The notes under the pieces are model-generated. The model was given only the letters and a program-made list of their open reading frames with translations. It was not told the DNA's origin and did not search any database. Below, in pieces: positions 1-13,323 of a DNA stretch of 64,000 nucleotides (position 1 is its first letter; the number at the start of each line of letters is the position of its first letter). This DNA is from Dromiciops gliroides (taxonomy: Eukaryota > Chordata > Mammalia > Microbiotheria > Microbiotheriidae): assembly GCF_019393635.1 (NCBI RefSeq), contig NC_057861.1:545510711-545574710 (forward strand), read 5' to 3'. The position numbers and the translations under genes were made by a program.

Positions 1-2890
1 GTCCTTGGTTCATAACTAAAAGGGACCTTAGAGGCCATTTATCTGATCCCCTTATTTTACAGAAGAAGAAAGTAAGGCACAGAGAAGTTAAGTGATTTCC
101 CTAAAGTCCTATACTAAGTGGCAGTCATGTGACTCCAAATTCCAAGCTCTTTGCATTGAAGCTTTTTTGGCTCATTATGCACTTTAATTTTATTTGGAGC
201 TTTCTCCTCCATTATAGGATTAGGGACTAGAACAAGGAAAATCAGGGGAAAGTCACTGACAAACATGGGAAGTCACAATTTGTCTTTGGTGGCTTCCTAT
301 TTTTCATTTGTGATCCTCTTTCCCTTCTTCTGGTGTTCCCTACTGAGTCACCCCATCAGGTTCCTGAATAGAACTTAGGAAATGGATGATAATAATTTAG
401 GGGGATATTCATCTCAGGGATATATGCCTTTCAGTAGAGGACTCTGTACCAAAGAGCCTTCAAGGGACAAAAGGTGAGTTTCTTATGGTAGGGTTCCAGT
501 CCCAGGGACTGAGGGTAGAAGAGAGGAAAATATTGCTCATACAGTTAGAACTAGCAGGGACCTCAGAAGTCATTGAAATTAACCTCCTACTTTTTACAGA
601 TAAAAACAACTGAGGCCCAGAAAAGTTAAATGATTTGTTCAATATCTCATAGGAATTAATGGCAGATTTTGAATCCAGTTCTTATGACACCAAATAAGAT
701 ATTTTTCTTGCTACACTCATTCTACCTCCTTCGGGTCAGAGGAATTTTCCTGGAAGCCTCCATGCAACACAAGTGAGGTCATTTCCTCCTCCTCTGAGTC
801 AGATTGGCTATAAGTACATAGTTGTGATTGAAAAAGTGATTTCTTCCTTCCTCAGAAAAAAATGTTTTCTGTGTGACCCTGGGCAAGTCATTGTCTCACC
901 CCCTGCCCCCAGATGTTTTCTAGTCAGTTCCAACTTATGTAAGACCAGAGGAGGGTGGTCATGCAGGAGTTTGAAGGGCATCAGTATCATAGTAATGAAT
1001 TAAGAACCTTATATACCCAATTGGGTATAACTATGTACTCAAAATATAGAAAAAGACTAGAGAAGTTCATTAGGCTAATCTCAAGGAGAAAGTTGTGTGA
1101 ACTGTGGCATTCATTTCCCTTCTTTACCCTTACCTCTACCAAAGAAACATTTCAGAAAAGGAAAAAAAATAATTGCACTCTCAGAGGAGAGGGGGCTCTT
1201 CATTCATTGGCCCTCTGGAATGCAAGGACCGCTGGGAGACAGTGTTTATGTCTGCAAATAAATCTCATAGGAAAAAATCAAGAGCCACCAACCAACTCAA
1301 CATATTATCTGCTCTTCTTTCCATTAGGCTATTGTCTGTTTCCAGTCAAATGAGATTCCAAGCATTTATAGACTTAGCCCCAAAATGACTAGGTGAGTTG
1401 GTACTTCTCTTTGTCAAAAGATAACACAATCTATTGGAATGGACATTGGTAGAGGGGTACAGTAGAAAGACTGCTGACCCTGAAGGATCAGTTACTATGC
1501 CTGCGATGCCATAACTGTGAACCAGTTCACCTGGGTCCCACTCCTATCACTCCTTGGAAGTGGAGAATGTTGTATCCTCAGCACCTAAAACAGTTTTGTT
1601 GTTCAGTGGTTTTTCAGTCATGTCTGACTCTCTGTGATCCCATTTAGGGTTTTCTTTGCAAGGATACCGGAGTGGTTTGTCATTTCCTTCTCCAGCTCAT
1701 TTTGTAGATGAAGAACTAAGGCAAACAGGATTAAGTGACTTGCCCAAGGTCACACAGCTAGTATCTGAGACTGTATTTGAGTTAATGTCTTCCAGATTCC
1801 AGGCCTGGCACTCTAGCCTCTGTACCACTTAGCTGTCCGATCTAGTACAATACCTGGCACTTAATAAGTGTTTGATGATTGAATAAGTCCCTTTAACTCT
1901 GGGTCTTAGCTTCTATCTCTTGGAAGGTGATATGATGTAGCAGGCAAGGAGTCAGAAAGATATAGATGGAAACCTCATCTCTGACACTGACTGACTGTGT
2001 TATTGTAGATGAGTCACTTAGCCTCAGTTTCCCCTTTTATAAAATAAGGATAATAACACTTGCAGTACCTAACAACCACAAAAATAAATAGTAGTAGCAG
2101 GAGCCTCAACCTGGTACAGTGAAAAGTGTGCAGGCCTCTGGAGTCAAAAGATCTGGGTTCAAATCTCAACTTTTATTCTCTGTATGATCTTGGGCATGAC
2201 ATTCAGCCTCACTTCCCTCACTCATAAAATAAATGGGTGAGCCTAGGTGTCTTCTGAGGTTCTTTTTAGATCTATTACCTAAGGTATCATTTTAAGGTTT
2301 TACATACAACCTACCAAAGGTTGTATATAAATGTCACCCAGCCTTTCCAACAGGGTTTATTATGGAGAACAAATGAAATAATGTATGAAAGTGCTTTAAA
2401 ACAGTCAAAGTTTTAGGCCACACAAGGCTCTAAAGGGCATGGCCCTACTTGGCATAGCATTTGTGAATTTCAGAGAAACTTCTGAGGTGGTACAGGTTGG
2501 GGAGTACTAAAGGATTAAGAAAAGAGAGCTGGGGTAGATCTTAGCAAGGAAGAGCATCTGGGATATGCTGGACCTTTACAATTAAAGCTGAGAACAACAG
2601 GTCATGCCACAAAGTGTCCTTTATGGCTTCAACAGAACCTGAGGCTAGCGGGAGCAGGAGTCTAAGCCCTCTAGGGCTAGTCATGGGCTCCTAGATGAAA
2701 ACAGGGTTTAGGATGCAAATGCATCTTTGCAAGCTGACAGAAATGATTTTTCTATATCATAATTACAAGATGAGATATCAATGGGTGTTTCTGGGCCAGG
2801 ACTTGATGATTCTATATACTGTCTCCCCATGATTATCAGGGGATTTTGGATTCATCCATGCCAACCTCCATACATTAGATCCAGACTTAC
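1..2890. other. Intron or 3' flank of the ACSM2-like copy; old SINEs
   Basis: No exon recognised. It holds MIR-type copies in antisense near 30-170 and 540-700, an antisense composite SINE at about 1597-1838 (with CTTGCCCAAGGTCACACAGC), and sense MIR-type copies near 1920-2090 and 2100-2390. Confidence 0.5.
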
Positions 2891-3053
2891 ATTGATGACA
2901 ACTATTGGGTCCGTCCTTGGCAAATGGTGGATAAAAGAGCATGCTCCAGATGTCCAGGGATCCAGAAATGCCTCCAATATGTTCAGGATCCAACCTGTAT
3001 CTGATATACACCACATCATTTCTGAGGCTTGCAAATCAATCCAATTTCTCTCC
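2891..3053 (-). pseudogene. ACSM2-like exon 6 (open reading)
   Basis: 163 bp, entered in phase 2. It encodes ERNWIDLQASEMMWCISDTG, then WILNILEAFLDPWTSGACSF, then IHHLPRTDPIVVIN. The acceptor is CTTTTTGCAG|G and the donor is AAT|GTAAGT. Its phase would also fit exon 4 directly if exon 5 were skipped. Confidence 0.84.
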
Positions 3054-3569
3054 CTGCAAAAAAGCAAAAAGTGTTTGCATGCTTCTGTATGAGGTGTCAG
3101 CATGTAATTGAATGTACATGTGTCTGTCGAGAAGTGTCCTTACAATTTGATCGGTGGTGGTGGGGATCAATGGAGGCACACATGGGTTCTAGATCCTTAT
3201 CTGCTCTAACACAAATGAGTGAGTCACATCCTCCCCCATGACTCTATTGTCCTATCTGTAAGATTAAGGACACCTTCTCCCCCCTCCTGGCTTTATAGAG
3301 ACTTTGTGATAAGGGATGCAAAGCACCCAGAGCATAATCAGCAGCTATAAGCTAGGACATGTCCGGATGTCTTTGGAAAGGATGGCCTGCGCTGTCAACC
3401 TCCCAGTGGAACTCATAGGTTGGATCCTTTACCATCAGCAGACTTTTCATGTGGTTGATAGAACTTAGGTAAGTGAGAAGAGAATATAGACAAGATCACC
3501 TTTATATAAGACACCAGAATCATTGATATTCGTTAAGTTTCATCTTTGCATAGTTCATGGTACCCAGGT

Positions 3570-4345
3570 TCCGCCATTAACTGACTGGGTGATCTTGGGC
3601 TAATTTCCCTATCTGTACCTCAGTTTCCTTACATGTAAAATGAAAATCATGTCCCCTATCCTACCTACCTCATAGGGGTATCAAGAGACTCAAATGAGAC
3701 AAATCAATTTGAAACATTAAAATCACTAAGATGTTCTTAATTCAAGAAGTTCTGTTATGAATGCCCCTTAATTAAATGGGTGAAATGGGATTTTTTTCCC
3801 ATACTGGGCTGAAGGGATGCAGATTCAGAGAATATATAAGCTGGAAGGAAACTTTGAGGTTCTCCCATTATCCCATAGTTGGAAGGGAAGGATCATCTTT
3901 TAAAAGCTGAAAGGGAACTCAGAGGTCACAGAATCTTATTTCATAGTAACAAATATTTAGAGCTGGAAAGAAATTTAGAAGTCATCCAATTCAACCTCTT
4001 CATTTTATAGATAAGGAAACTGAGGCCTGGAGGTAAAATGACTTATACCAGGTCACAAAGATAGTACCTTAAAGAGCCAGGATCCAAACCCTGACCTACT
4101 ATCTCTAAAGCTAATTAAATTTTTTTTTCAGTTGAGTCATTTTTGAGTTGTGTCTGACTCTAGGGTTGTCTTGGCAAAGATACTAGAATGGTTTGTCATT
4201 TCCTTCTCCAGCTTATTTTTACAGATGAGGAAACTGAGGCAAACAATCACACAGTGTCTGAGCGCCATACATTTGAACTCAGGAAGATGAATCTTTCTTT
4301 CTCCAGGGCCTGGTGCTCTATCCACTGTGCACCTAGCTGCCCCCC
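3570..4345. repeat. MIR-type SINE cluster
   Basis: A sense MIR-like copy near 3570-3720 (CTCAGTTTCCTTACATGTAAAATG), an antisense one near 3840-4090, and an antisense composite SINE at 4113-4342 (CATTTCCTTCTCCAGC, ending CACCTAGCTGCCCC). Confidence 0.6.
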
Positions 4346-4689
4346 AAAGTTAATTAACACACTTTCCACTGTGTTAATCTCCAACCTATTTTTGCACTCT
4401 CTTGCAATCCTATAGAAGTAGGAACAGGGGCTACTTCTGACTGAGTCCTCATAGGAATAATAGGATAATATGACTTACCTCTCTTTCTGTCTCTCTGTCA
4501 CTGGTCTCTCTCTCTCTCTCTCTGTCACTGATGTCTCTCTCTCTCTCATGGTTGTCTTGCTTAAACCAACTATTGGGGGGAGGGTGTGATGTAATAGTGG
4601 TGGGGAATTTCTGATCCCTCACTAAGGATGAAACAAAGTGAGTGGGGAGGATTTAGATCAAGTAACAGAAGAATTTCTTAATCTGATAG

Positions 4690-4945
4690 GTAAGTGGCAC
4701 AGTGGACAGGGTGACAGGCCTGGAGTCAGGAAGACCCAAATTCAAATTTACCCTCAGACATTTCCTAGCTGTGTGACCCTGGGCAAGTCAATTAACTTCA
4801 GTTTCCTTGATGTAAAATGAGGATAGTAATAGCACCTACCTCCTAGGGTTGTTGTAAGATTAAATGAGATAGTAATTGTAAAGCACTTAGCATGGTGCCT
4901 GCCACATAGTAAGTATTATATAAATGTTACTATTATTGTTATCTC
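4690..4945 (+). repeat. MIR-type SINE, sense
   Basis: Contains AGCTGTGTGACCCTGGGCAA, then AAAATGAGGATAGTAATAGC and a 3' part with GTAAAGCACTTAGCA. It follows a short CT-rich stretch at 4500-4547. Confidence 0.6.
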
Positions 4946-5138
4946 TAGGAGATATGGAATAGGTCTCCTCCAAAGGGACTTAAGCAATCAACCAACCAAT
5001 ATTTATTAAATGCCTACTATGAGCCAGGCACTGTCCTAGGAGGGGTTTCAATTCCTGCCCAAAATATAGGGGGATGTGTCCAGTGACATTTCATGCTCCA
5101 TGAGGTTCTCTTTTTGGTAAAGGAAGTCCTCCTACTAC

Positions 5139-5295
5139 CTAGTCATGCTTAAAATCCCTGGATTTGAAGCGCCAATGGCTCCCAGGGGAGTGTTCAGCCA
5201 TTTGGGGGCTCCAGTGGTCCCACTGGTGAAATAGATAGCTATCGGATCTGTGACTCATCCGTCTCCTACAACAGCTGTGGGTGGTGGGGGCCTCG
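5139..5295 (-). pseudogene. ACSM2-like exon 5 (multiply frameshifted)
   Basis: The acceptor TTGTTCTTTCAG|C and the first codons (EAPTTHSC) are fine. After an extra T, the frame that leads into DPIAIYFTSGTTGAPK contains a TGA seven codons upstream of that motif. At PK|MAEHS one base is missing and the frame shifts again; a TAG follows 23 codons after PK. The likely donor is ACTAG|GTAGTA, giving about 157 bp against 144 bp in the ACSM5-like gene. The ATP-binding loop is recognisable but cannot be translated in frame with its neighbours. Confidence 0.75.
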
Positions 5296-6367
5296 CTGAA
5301 AGAACAAATCCATATATGCTCAGCTCCCAGGCAAAATGCCTAGAAATCAATCTGTCACAATCCACATTTTCTTCTGAAATGAGGCTCCTGGCACAGACCC
5401 AGGGACATTGGGTGACCTCTAGGTTGTCAGACTTTGAAGGTGCTCTGGTTTCTAACCCTGAGTAACAGGAATGCTTCAATTAAGCTAATAAAATGTTCAT
5501 TTAGAGACTGAAACAGGTTGGCTTGTAGACAAGTATCAACTCAGCAGATATTTTTTACCTTCGTTTGGCAGGGGCCTACACCTCGTTCTCTGATTTCCTA
5601 AGTTGGGTATCAACAACTCTGTTGTCTGATTTTGGCTGTTTGCCCATCCCAAATTGGAAATGCCAAGAGTTGCAAGGCAAAAGTCCCCATGAAAATGGGT
5701 GCTCAAAGCAGTCACACAGGCAGCTCAAGTGGAGAGAACAAGCCCAAGTTGTGAATTTCATATAGTAGAGAAGGAAAGAGAAACAGCCCTCATCTCTCCC
5801 CTGTCGCCCCCCCCACCCCTTCCTAAAACTTATAGCCTTGGATACTCCCTGGTAAACAAAGCTGTAAAACATGTCACTTTTCAGTGACTTCCTCTCCTTA
5901 TGAACATTCTCCCTTTCTCCTCTAAGGCAAATAACATATTTACATGACTCTGAAGCTTTTGTCCAGGTCTGCCATCTTTGGATACACCCCTAACTCTGAG
6001 ATCCTCTTCTCTAAATAGTTAGTTGTATGCCACATTCTGGATGGGGCTATTTCTTAGCTAACCTTCATTTTGGAAAGAATGTGATCAGTTCATTCCTTTA
6101 ATGGGCTGCCCTTCTCAAAAAGGTTTGTATTCAAAAACAAAGGAATCAGTTACCAATCCATTTCCGGGGCAGAACAGGGTAGTTGGAGCCCTTTCCAGTG
6201 GTTCTTCAGTTACACAAAGGGGACTGCCAACTCCATCTACTTCTAAAAGCAAGACTCGTTGTAGTCTATGAGAGAAGAAACTTAAAATTAAGCCTAAGAC
6301 AAACTGTTAGTGTAGAGAGGGTTCCCTCCTCCGTGAATCACAGAGTGAAGAAGTTCCAGACATTCAC

Positions 6368-6575
6368 CGTAATAGTGATCTGAAGTCCATCCATCCATTA
6401 CGTCTATTTTCTGACACTAGGAGTTTGACTTTCAGAGCAGGGCAGTCAGGTGCCACTTCATCCACAGTAGGAGCCAAAACCTCACTGGTTATGATGCATT
6501 TGGCCTTTGAGATCTGCAGTCGGTAGAGAATGTCTTTGGCTACCAGCATAGTGGTGCCTGGAATGAACACAAGTC
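6368..6575 (-). pseudogene. ACSM2-like exon 4 (open reading)
   Basis: 208 bp. It encodes [20 protein letters not shown], then [20 protein letters not shown], then [20 protein letters not shown] and WMDFRSLL. The acceptor is CTTCTTCCAG|GACTTG; the donor is ACG|GTGAAT, leaving two bases of a split codon. Phases agree with exons 3 and 6. Confidence 0.85.
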
Positions 6576-6880
6576 CTGGAAGAAGCAAGTGATTGTTGGT
6601 TTGTTCATTGAATAATTCCTTCAATAAATAGTGATTGAATGTCTAATGTGTATAAGGTGGGTGCTAAGAACCACTAGTAATACACAGAACATTAAGATGT
6701 AGTCCCTATTCCCAGTGAGCTTACAGTTTATTAGATGAGATGAGCTAACCATAACATCCAAAAGACTATGATGAGTATAAAGAGTTAGTACATCTATTAC
6801 AATTACAGTATTAAGTGTGCAGACATGCTAAGCACAAGGTACTTTATACAAGGTACAAAGTGATAATACATTTTTAACAC

Positions 6881-7028
6881 TTTTTTTTTTTGGTGAGGCA
6901 ATTGGGGTTACTAGCTGTGTGCCCAGGGTCACACAGCTAGTAAGTGTCAAGTATCTGAGACCAGATTTGAACTCAGGTCCTCCTGACTCCAGGGCCTGTG
7001 CTCTATCCACTGTACTACCTAGCTGCCC
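6881..7028 (-). mobile_element. tRNA-derived SINE (WSINE1/MAR1-type)
   Basis: Antisense copy ending CCACTGTACTACCTAGCTGCCCC. Flanked by an 18-bp direct repeat, GTGATAATACATTTTTAA, at about 6860 and 7029, so the insertion is recognisable at its ends. Confidence 0.85.
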
Positions 7029-8142
7029 CGTGATAATACATTTTTAAAAATAAGGAATTAAAATGAATTTAGAATAGAGGATTCCCATTTAAGTTATGGA
7101 TTAGACTAGATGACCCTCTGAGGTTCCTTCCAACTCTGAAATTTAATGATTCTTTGATTTTTATGAGGTCAGTTTTGACTCGTCAGGATGAGTGGTAGTA
7201 GTGGAAACTGTCTTTCCCCAGTACAGTCAGATGTTATCATCTTTAAACTGTGGTTACTGACCAGGAGATGTTGTTTAACTACAAGAAGCAGACAGCCAGA
7301 ATCTATAGAAAAAGGTGAGAAAATCCTATGGATGCCAGACAGAATTAGTATAGGATCAGGCCACTGTGATTCCCTCTCCTGGGTCACATGCTCTCCCCAA
7401 AAGCAGCAAAAAGGGAAGGCACTCAGGTCACTGTGCAAATGTCCAGTTGTTTCTCTGAGTCTAGTGTCTATAGCCAACAGTTTGCCCACTTTAGTAGGCT
7501 ACTTTCCTGGCATTTCAGTGAGGGCTGCCTAAAGATGACGTTGTGATCAAAGGGATTGGATTTGTCTTTGGTGCTCTCCCATTCCTTATTTCAGCCCTAG
7601 GATTTCAGAAAGTACCTTGTAGTCTGGATATCTATCCTGGTTTTTCACAAATGCTTTTAGTCACTGGACCTGTATATATCATTTGGAAGCTAATTCCCAT
7701 GAAAAGTGTAAGCTGATATCATTTTAAAGTGTAGCCTCTCAGAAAGCCAGTGGAATTTAAATGAAGAGCTCTGGAGGACTAAAAAGATTTAAAAACTCTA
7801 AAAGAATGAATCTTTAATGGTAGAATTTTAGACAGACAATGAAAGATAGTTTTTGCTTTGTTTTTGGTGGGAGCCTTCTTGGCTGTGAGGTTGAGAAGCA
7901 TCTGATAAATTGATTCACTTAAAATGTTACCTTCGGATATTTGTCATCTTCAAAAAATAATTGATAAATTTTATCTTGATATATTACCAAATCTCCTGGC
8001 ATAATTCCAAATGAATTCCCCCAAATGTACAGTCCTTGGAAACAGTAAAGTAAATAAAGAGTGATTGTGTCTCACAATATTTGCAACCTTGCATTTGAAT
8101 AATTTTCCCTTTCTCAAAAGAAAGGGCAGATGTTTGTTTTTT

Positions 8143-8297
8143 TTAGTTTTTTTTTTTTTTTAGTGAGGCAATTGGGGTTAAGTGACTTGCCCAGGGTCAC
8201 ACAGCTAGTAAGTGTTAAGTGTCTGAGGTCAGATTTGAACTCAGATACTCCTGAATCCAAGGCCAGTGCTCTATCCACTGCGCCATCTAGCTGCCCC
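8143..8297 (-). mobile_element. tRNA-derived SINE (WSINE1/MAR1-type)
   Basis: Antisense copy with a long T-tract (A-tail) at its left end. Direct repeats CAGATGTTTGTTTTT lie on both sides. Confidence 0.85.
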
Positions 8298-10749
8298 CAG
8301 ATGTTTGTTTTTATAAGTTAGTATCAGTGTTGTGTAATATTTGTGATCTGGGATTTATTACCATTTCAAATTTTCTTCATTTATTTTGTTTAGTAATCTT
8401 GTAAATTGTGCATTTGGTTATGTTTTGTTCATTCTACATCCTTTCATACAAGACTTCACATATTTGAATTCTTATTCATCATGCTTCATGGTACAGTAAT
8501 ATCCTGTCACATTGACATGCTGCAATTTGTACAGCCACTCTCCAAATGTTGGATTCATTTTGTTCCCAATGTTTTGCTGTTTCAAAACAATGCTGCTATG
8601 AATGTATTCATATAGAAAGGCCTTTTCCTTTTTTTCCTCCCCAATATAGACTCTTTTGGCATATAAACCTAATAATGAGATCATTAGGTCAAAGAGTATG
8701 AGTGATTTATGCACTTCCATGATTTTAAAATTAATTTTCAGTGATTGGGCAGCCCCACCAGCCCCAAGTCAATGTGTTTGTCTTCCTAAATCTCATGAAC
8801 ACTAAATTTTTCCATGTTTTGTCGACTTTACCAGTTTGATGGATGATAATTCAGAAGCGTTTTTATTTTTATTTCTTTGGTAATTGGATGGGCAGTGTGG
8901 ATAGTGAGCTGGCTTGGAAACAAGGAAAACTTTGGTTTATGTCTTGGCTTTTTATATATGCTACCAGTTTGACACTGGACAAGTCGCTTAAACTCTAAGT
9001 TCTCTAGGCAACTTTCTAAGATGATAAGTTGCAAAGAAGTTACCAATCTGCATTGGTGGAGGAAATTTCCTCACTGGGAAGCTCCCTCTACCAATGAAAT
9101 CACAGGTCAAGTCCTTTTCCCTTCTTTGATGATCAGTGTTTTTAAAAGCACCTGAGTTCATCATTTGTGTTTTCTCTTTTGAGAATTTTTTGGGGTATCT
9201 TTCAATTATTTGGGTATTGCTGAATAACCCAGTTCTATCTATTTATTTGTATCAGTTCCCTGTAGATTTTGGATATAAGACCTTCATCAGAGAAAAAAAA
9301 TTTTTTTGAAAATATTGTTCCCAGTCCATATTTTTTCTTCTTATGCTAGTGTTTGAATTTGTTTTGCAATTAGATAAGTGGTCTATTATTTTCATAACAT
9401 TGTGCATGTTGCGATTCATTACACAAACATGTCTTATTTACGGTTCTGAGAGGTAGAAAACCCTGTATTTTCCTTTAACTTTTGAAAAAAAATTATGTTT
9501 GTTAATTTTTCCCACTTGAAAATTTATTATAGCATATTATTTAAGATGTTGAACTAAACCTAGATTTTGGTAAACTGCTATCCAGTTTTCCCAGTTGAAT
9601 AAACAGGTTTTTCCTTATTGCTTTTTTAGTCTTTTTAAATTTATCAGAGGCTAGTCACCTATAACCATTTCCTTCTAAATCTTGTTTATCTAATCTATTC
9701 TACTTTTCTATTGTTCTACAGCATTTTGATAATTATTTGTTTATAATATAATTTAATATAATAATATATGTAATCTGCTTATGACAAAGCTCTTTGTTCC
9801 TACTTTTTTATTTCCTTAGATAATGTAGACCTTTTGTTCCTTTATATGAATTTAAAAATTATTTTATTTCATTCTACAAAGTATCTATCCTTTTGGTAAT
9901 GTCATTGATATGATGTAAATTTAGACTAACATAGGTATTAATATAATTTTTATTACATAGATGTAGCTTAGTCATGGACATGGAGTATTTCAATTTATCT
10001 GACCCATGTTAATTTCTGCAAAAGTCATTTTATAATTTTATTTGTATAAGTCCCATTTGTATCTTGGTAGTAGTAATAACAATAATAACTAACATTTATA
10101 TAGTTCTTTAAAGTTTACAAAGTGCTTCATAAATATCCCAGGAAGTAATTGTTATTATTACCCCCATTTTATAGTTGAAGAAACTGAGGAAGACAGAAGT
10201 TAAATGACTTGTCCAGGATCATACAGACAGTAAGTATTTGAAGGTGGATTTGAACTCAGATCTTCCCGATTCCAGATCTAGCAATGCGCCACCTCTTTAC
10301 CTCTTGGTAGATTAACTCTAAGATATTTAGTTTATCTAATTGTTATTTTAAATGATATTTCTCTATTTCTTCATCCTAGTATACAGAAATGCTGATGATT
10401 TGTTGATTTATCTTGTGTTTGTTACTTTGCTAAAGCAATCAATTGTCTCAACAAAAGAGAAAATAAGGGTTAATTAATTAATTTTACAATGAAAAAACTA
10501 TAAATCAATAAACAATCTTAAAATATGCATGAGGATATCTTTAAAATTTAAGGTGATATAGACACTTAATTTTTAAAAGCAATTTAATTAATATTAAGAA
10601 AAATGTTCAGGTATATACATTTTATTCTAAGGACTACTTTAGCTGCATTCCATGAAATCTAGTAAGTAATCTAATTGTTATCATCCTTTTGAATATGTTT
10701 TATTAATGCTTCTATGACCTGGTCCTTGACCTAATCATTATTTAGGATG

Positions 10750-10920
10750 GTTTTTTGTTTTGTTTTGTTTTGTTTTTGTTTTTTTGCAGGGCCATGGGGG
10801 TTAAGTGACTTGCCCACGGTCACACAGCTAGTAAGGGTCAAGTGTCTGAGGCCAGATTTGAACTTAGATTCTCTTGAATCCAGGGCCAGTGCTTTATCCT
10901 CTGCGCCACCTAGATGCCCC
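10750..10920 (-). mobile_element. tRNA-derived SINE inside L1
   Basis: Antisense copy with a (GTTTT)n-type tail complement at the left and TAGATGCCCC at the right, within the degraded L1. Imperfect direct repeats resembling TATTTAAGATGTTTT flank it. Confidence 0.8.
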
Positions 10921-11071
10921 TATTTAAGATGTTTTAAAAAACATTTTCTCTTTAAGTGTGTTTACAATTTATTGTGTCATGGTCTGTAAAGGATATGTAA
11001 CGTTTTTATCATGTAGTTGCTTGAATTCCTGATATCCTAGTGTTTTAAAACTTAGTCCCATGGAAGATTTA

Positions 11072-11072
11072 C

Positions 11073-11114
<42 letters not shown>
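11072..11114. repeat. (TA)n microsatellite
   Basis: About 43 bp of nearly pure TA repeats with one interruption (TATACATATA). Short repetitive peptides predicted here are artefacts. Confidence 0.95.
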
Positions 11115-11560
11115 TCACTAAGGTTCTCATTTGTATCTTCATATATCCATCAAATCCAGTTTCTCCCAACATTTGGTCTATAATTTCCTTTGTGTTTATT
11201 TTCCCATTTGATTTATCAAGCTCTGATAAAGGAATGCTAAAGTCGACTAGAGTTAGTGGCTTACCACCCGAGTCTTTTTTTGTTTTTTGGTTATTTTTTT
11301 TCTTTAAGAACTTAATAGCTATCAGTACATATATATTTAGTGCTGTATCACAGAATAATAGTATCAAGAATGTAGAGCTGGAAGGGATTTTTCCTCACTT
11401 AAAAAAATCCATAATGCTTATTCTGTGCACTGGGGACTCTTTATTATTTACTCATTTCTTTGGTTTTTGAAGTCTCCTGTGAAGGTTTCTTTCCTTTATT
11501 CCCAATCTTTTTCTTTTTGGTCTTTCATTTTATTTGATACCTTTGTCTTTTTGTTGTTTT

Positions 11561-11705
11561 GTTTTTTTTAGTGAGGCAGTTGGGGTTAAATGACTTGCTC
11601 AGGGTCACACAGCTAGTAAGTGTTAAGTGTCTGAGGTTGGATTTGAACTCAGGCCCTCCTGACTCCAGGGCTGGTACTCTATCTACTGCGCCACCTAGCT
11701 GCCCT
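11561..11705 (-). mobile_element. tRNA-derived SINE (WSINE1/MAR1-type)
   Basis: Antisense copy near the end of the degraded L1, flanked by imperfect repeats of GATACCTTTGTCTTTT. Confidence 0.8.
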
Positions 11706-12221
11706 GATAACTTTGTCTTTTGAAGGTGGCACAAGGAAGTTTGGACTAGTAATGAACAGTCTCCCCAGTGGAACTTTGGGGTTGGTTATATGTATTTCAA
11801 AAGGAAATAGTTCTATAGCCCAAAGGACCATTATCTCCTTTGGGGAATTTCAGTCATGTGGGAGAGAAATAGCCTGCCTCTTGGTAGACTGGTATCCTGT
11901 CTGTTCAAGTCTGCATGATTGTAGGCAGACCTCTGTGATAATTCTACAAAGAGTTATCCACATTTTGGGTCAAGCATAGGGGTTATGCTCAGATCATTCT
12001 AGTACCTTCCTTCTAAAGAAATCTAAGCATTTTTTCTGATTCACATTCACAGCTCTATGGCAGGGCACAAAGTAGAAAGAAATTTTCTTTCTACAGATAG
12101 TGAAAGCCAGAGGACCCAGAGAAATACAATGATTTGTCTAAATTACTAGCTAGTCCTTGGTTGAACTGGGATTAGAGTCTGATTCTTGATGCCTTCTAGA
12201 TTATATTAAGAGAGTATGCTA

Positions 12222-12371
12222 GGGGCATCTGGGTGGCACAGTGGATGGAGCGCTGGCCCTGGAGTCGGGAGTACCTAGGTTCAGGTCCGGCCTCAGACAC
12301 TTAACACTTAGGAGCTGTGTGACCCTGGGCAAGTCACTTGGCCCCAATTGCTTCACTAAAAAAAAAAAAAA
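12222..12371 (+). mobile_element. tRNA-derived SINE, sense
   Basis: Starts GGGGCATCTGGGTGGCACAG and ends in an A-tail followed by GAAGAAGAAG. Direct repeat AGTATGCTAG on both sides. Confidence 0.85.
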
Positions 12372-12798
12372 GAAGAAGAAGACAGTATGCTAGCATACAG
12401 GCTTGAAATCATTGGCTAAATTCTCCAACCTTTTGTTGGAGATCAACAACAAAAGAAGGCAAGTTAGAAGGTTGTTTTCGTTTTGCTGTAGATGTGCCAG
12501 TGATCAGGACAAAGAGACAAGAAATAGGAGAGAAGGAAGAGAGGCAGAAGACCTGGTTAGCCATAGCCAGGATAGTCAATCCCAAGAGGAGCTAGTTGTC
12601 CCCAATGTCATAGACCCAGAAAGAGCAGGAAATATAGCGGCAAGTTTTAAGACAAAAATGTACTTTCTCAGTTCCTGGCAATATTGAGTGTGCAAAGTAA
12701 GGGGGGTAAGGTGTAGCTTCCTTTTTAAAAAGAAAAAAATAATTGATACCTTTGTTTACTTAAGTTTAAGTATCTGAGATCTGAGCCTTACCACTGAC

Positions 12799-13009
12799 CT
12801 GCTCGAATGCAACCCACAGTTGTCAGCCACCACTCAGGAATCCGGGGTAGAATCACAATCACACGATCTCCTCGATGCAGGCCACAGGCATCTGAGAGGA
12901 CATTGGCCGCCTGGCGGGTGAAATCGCCTAACTCTTGGTAATTCCACTTCACCTCATTGCCTTCGTCACTAACCCACCACAGAGCTGGGGTCAGGGCTTT
13001 CTTGCCTTC
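12799..13009 (-). pseudogene. ACSM2-like exon 3 (open reading)
   Basis: 211 bp. It encodes EGKKALTPALWWVSDEGNEV, then KWNYQELGDFTRQAANVLSD, then ACGLHRGDRVIVILPRIPEW and WLTTVGCIRA. This is the classic ACSM segment with PALWWV, AANVL and LPRIPEWWL. The acceptor is TATTTCATCAG|GAAGGC and the donor is GCAG|GTCAGT. It has no lesion, although the gene is broken on either side. Confidence 0.85.
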
Positions 13010-13291
13010 CTGATGAAATAGAAAACCTAGTGATACAATATACATAGAGAATGGCCATCCATATGGGTTAGGGCATACTATGTCTTTAAGACTGTAACGA
13101 TTGCCAGGCACTTGAGAGGTAGCATGGGATATTAATCCTTGGCACAGTGTATACATATGTGTGCACATCTAGACATGAATAGATATGTAAACATACATAT
13201 ACACATATAAATATATAAATACATATACATATGTGTGTATATTCATATGTACACATATGTATGAATGTATATCTATATGAATATATATGTG

Positions 13292-13323
13292 TGTATCTAT
13301 CTATCCATCCATCCATCTATCTT

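Larger units (their letters stand above)
8340..11560 (-). mobile_element. Degraded antisense L1 in an ACSM2-like intron
   Basis: The segment with GCTGCTATGAATGTATTCAT near 8590, GTTCCCTGTAGATTTTGGATATAAG near 9256, and AT-rich stretches to about 11.5 kb reads as ORF2/3' sequence of a marsupial L1 in antisense. It is interrupted by a MIR-type copy (about 10080-10310), two SINEs and a TA repeat. No usable reading frame remains. Confidence 0.6.

Noticed and set aside
12403..12687. 94-codon plus-strand open frame
   Set aside because: No domain or family match, lies in an ACSM2-like intron, low-complexity charged composition.
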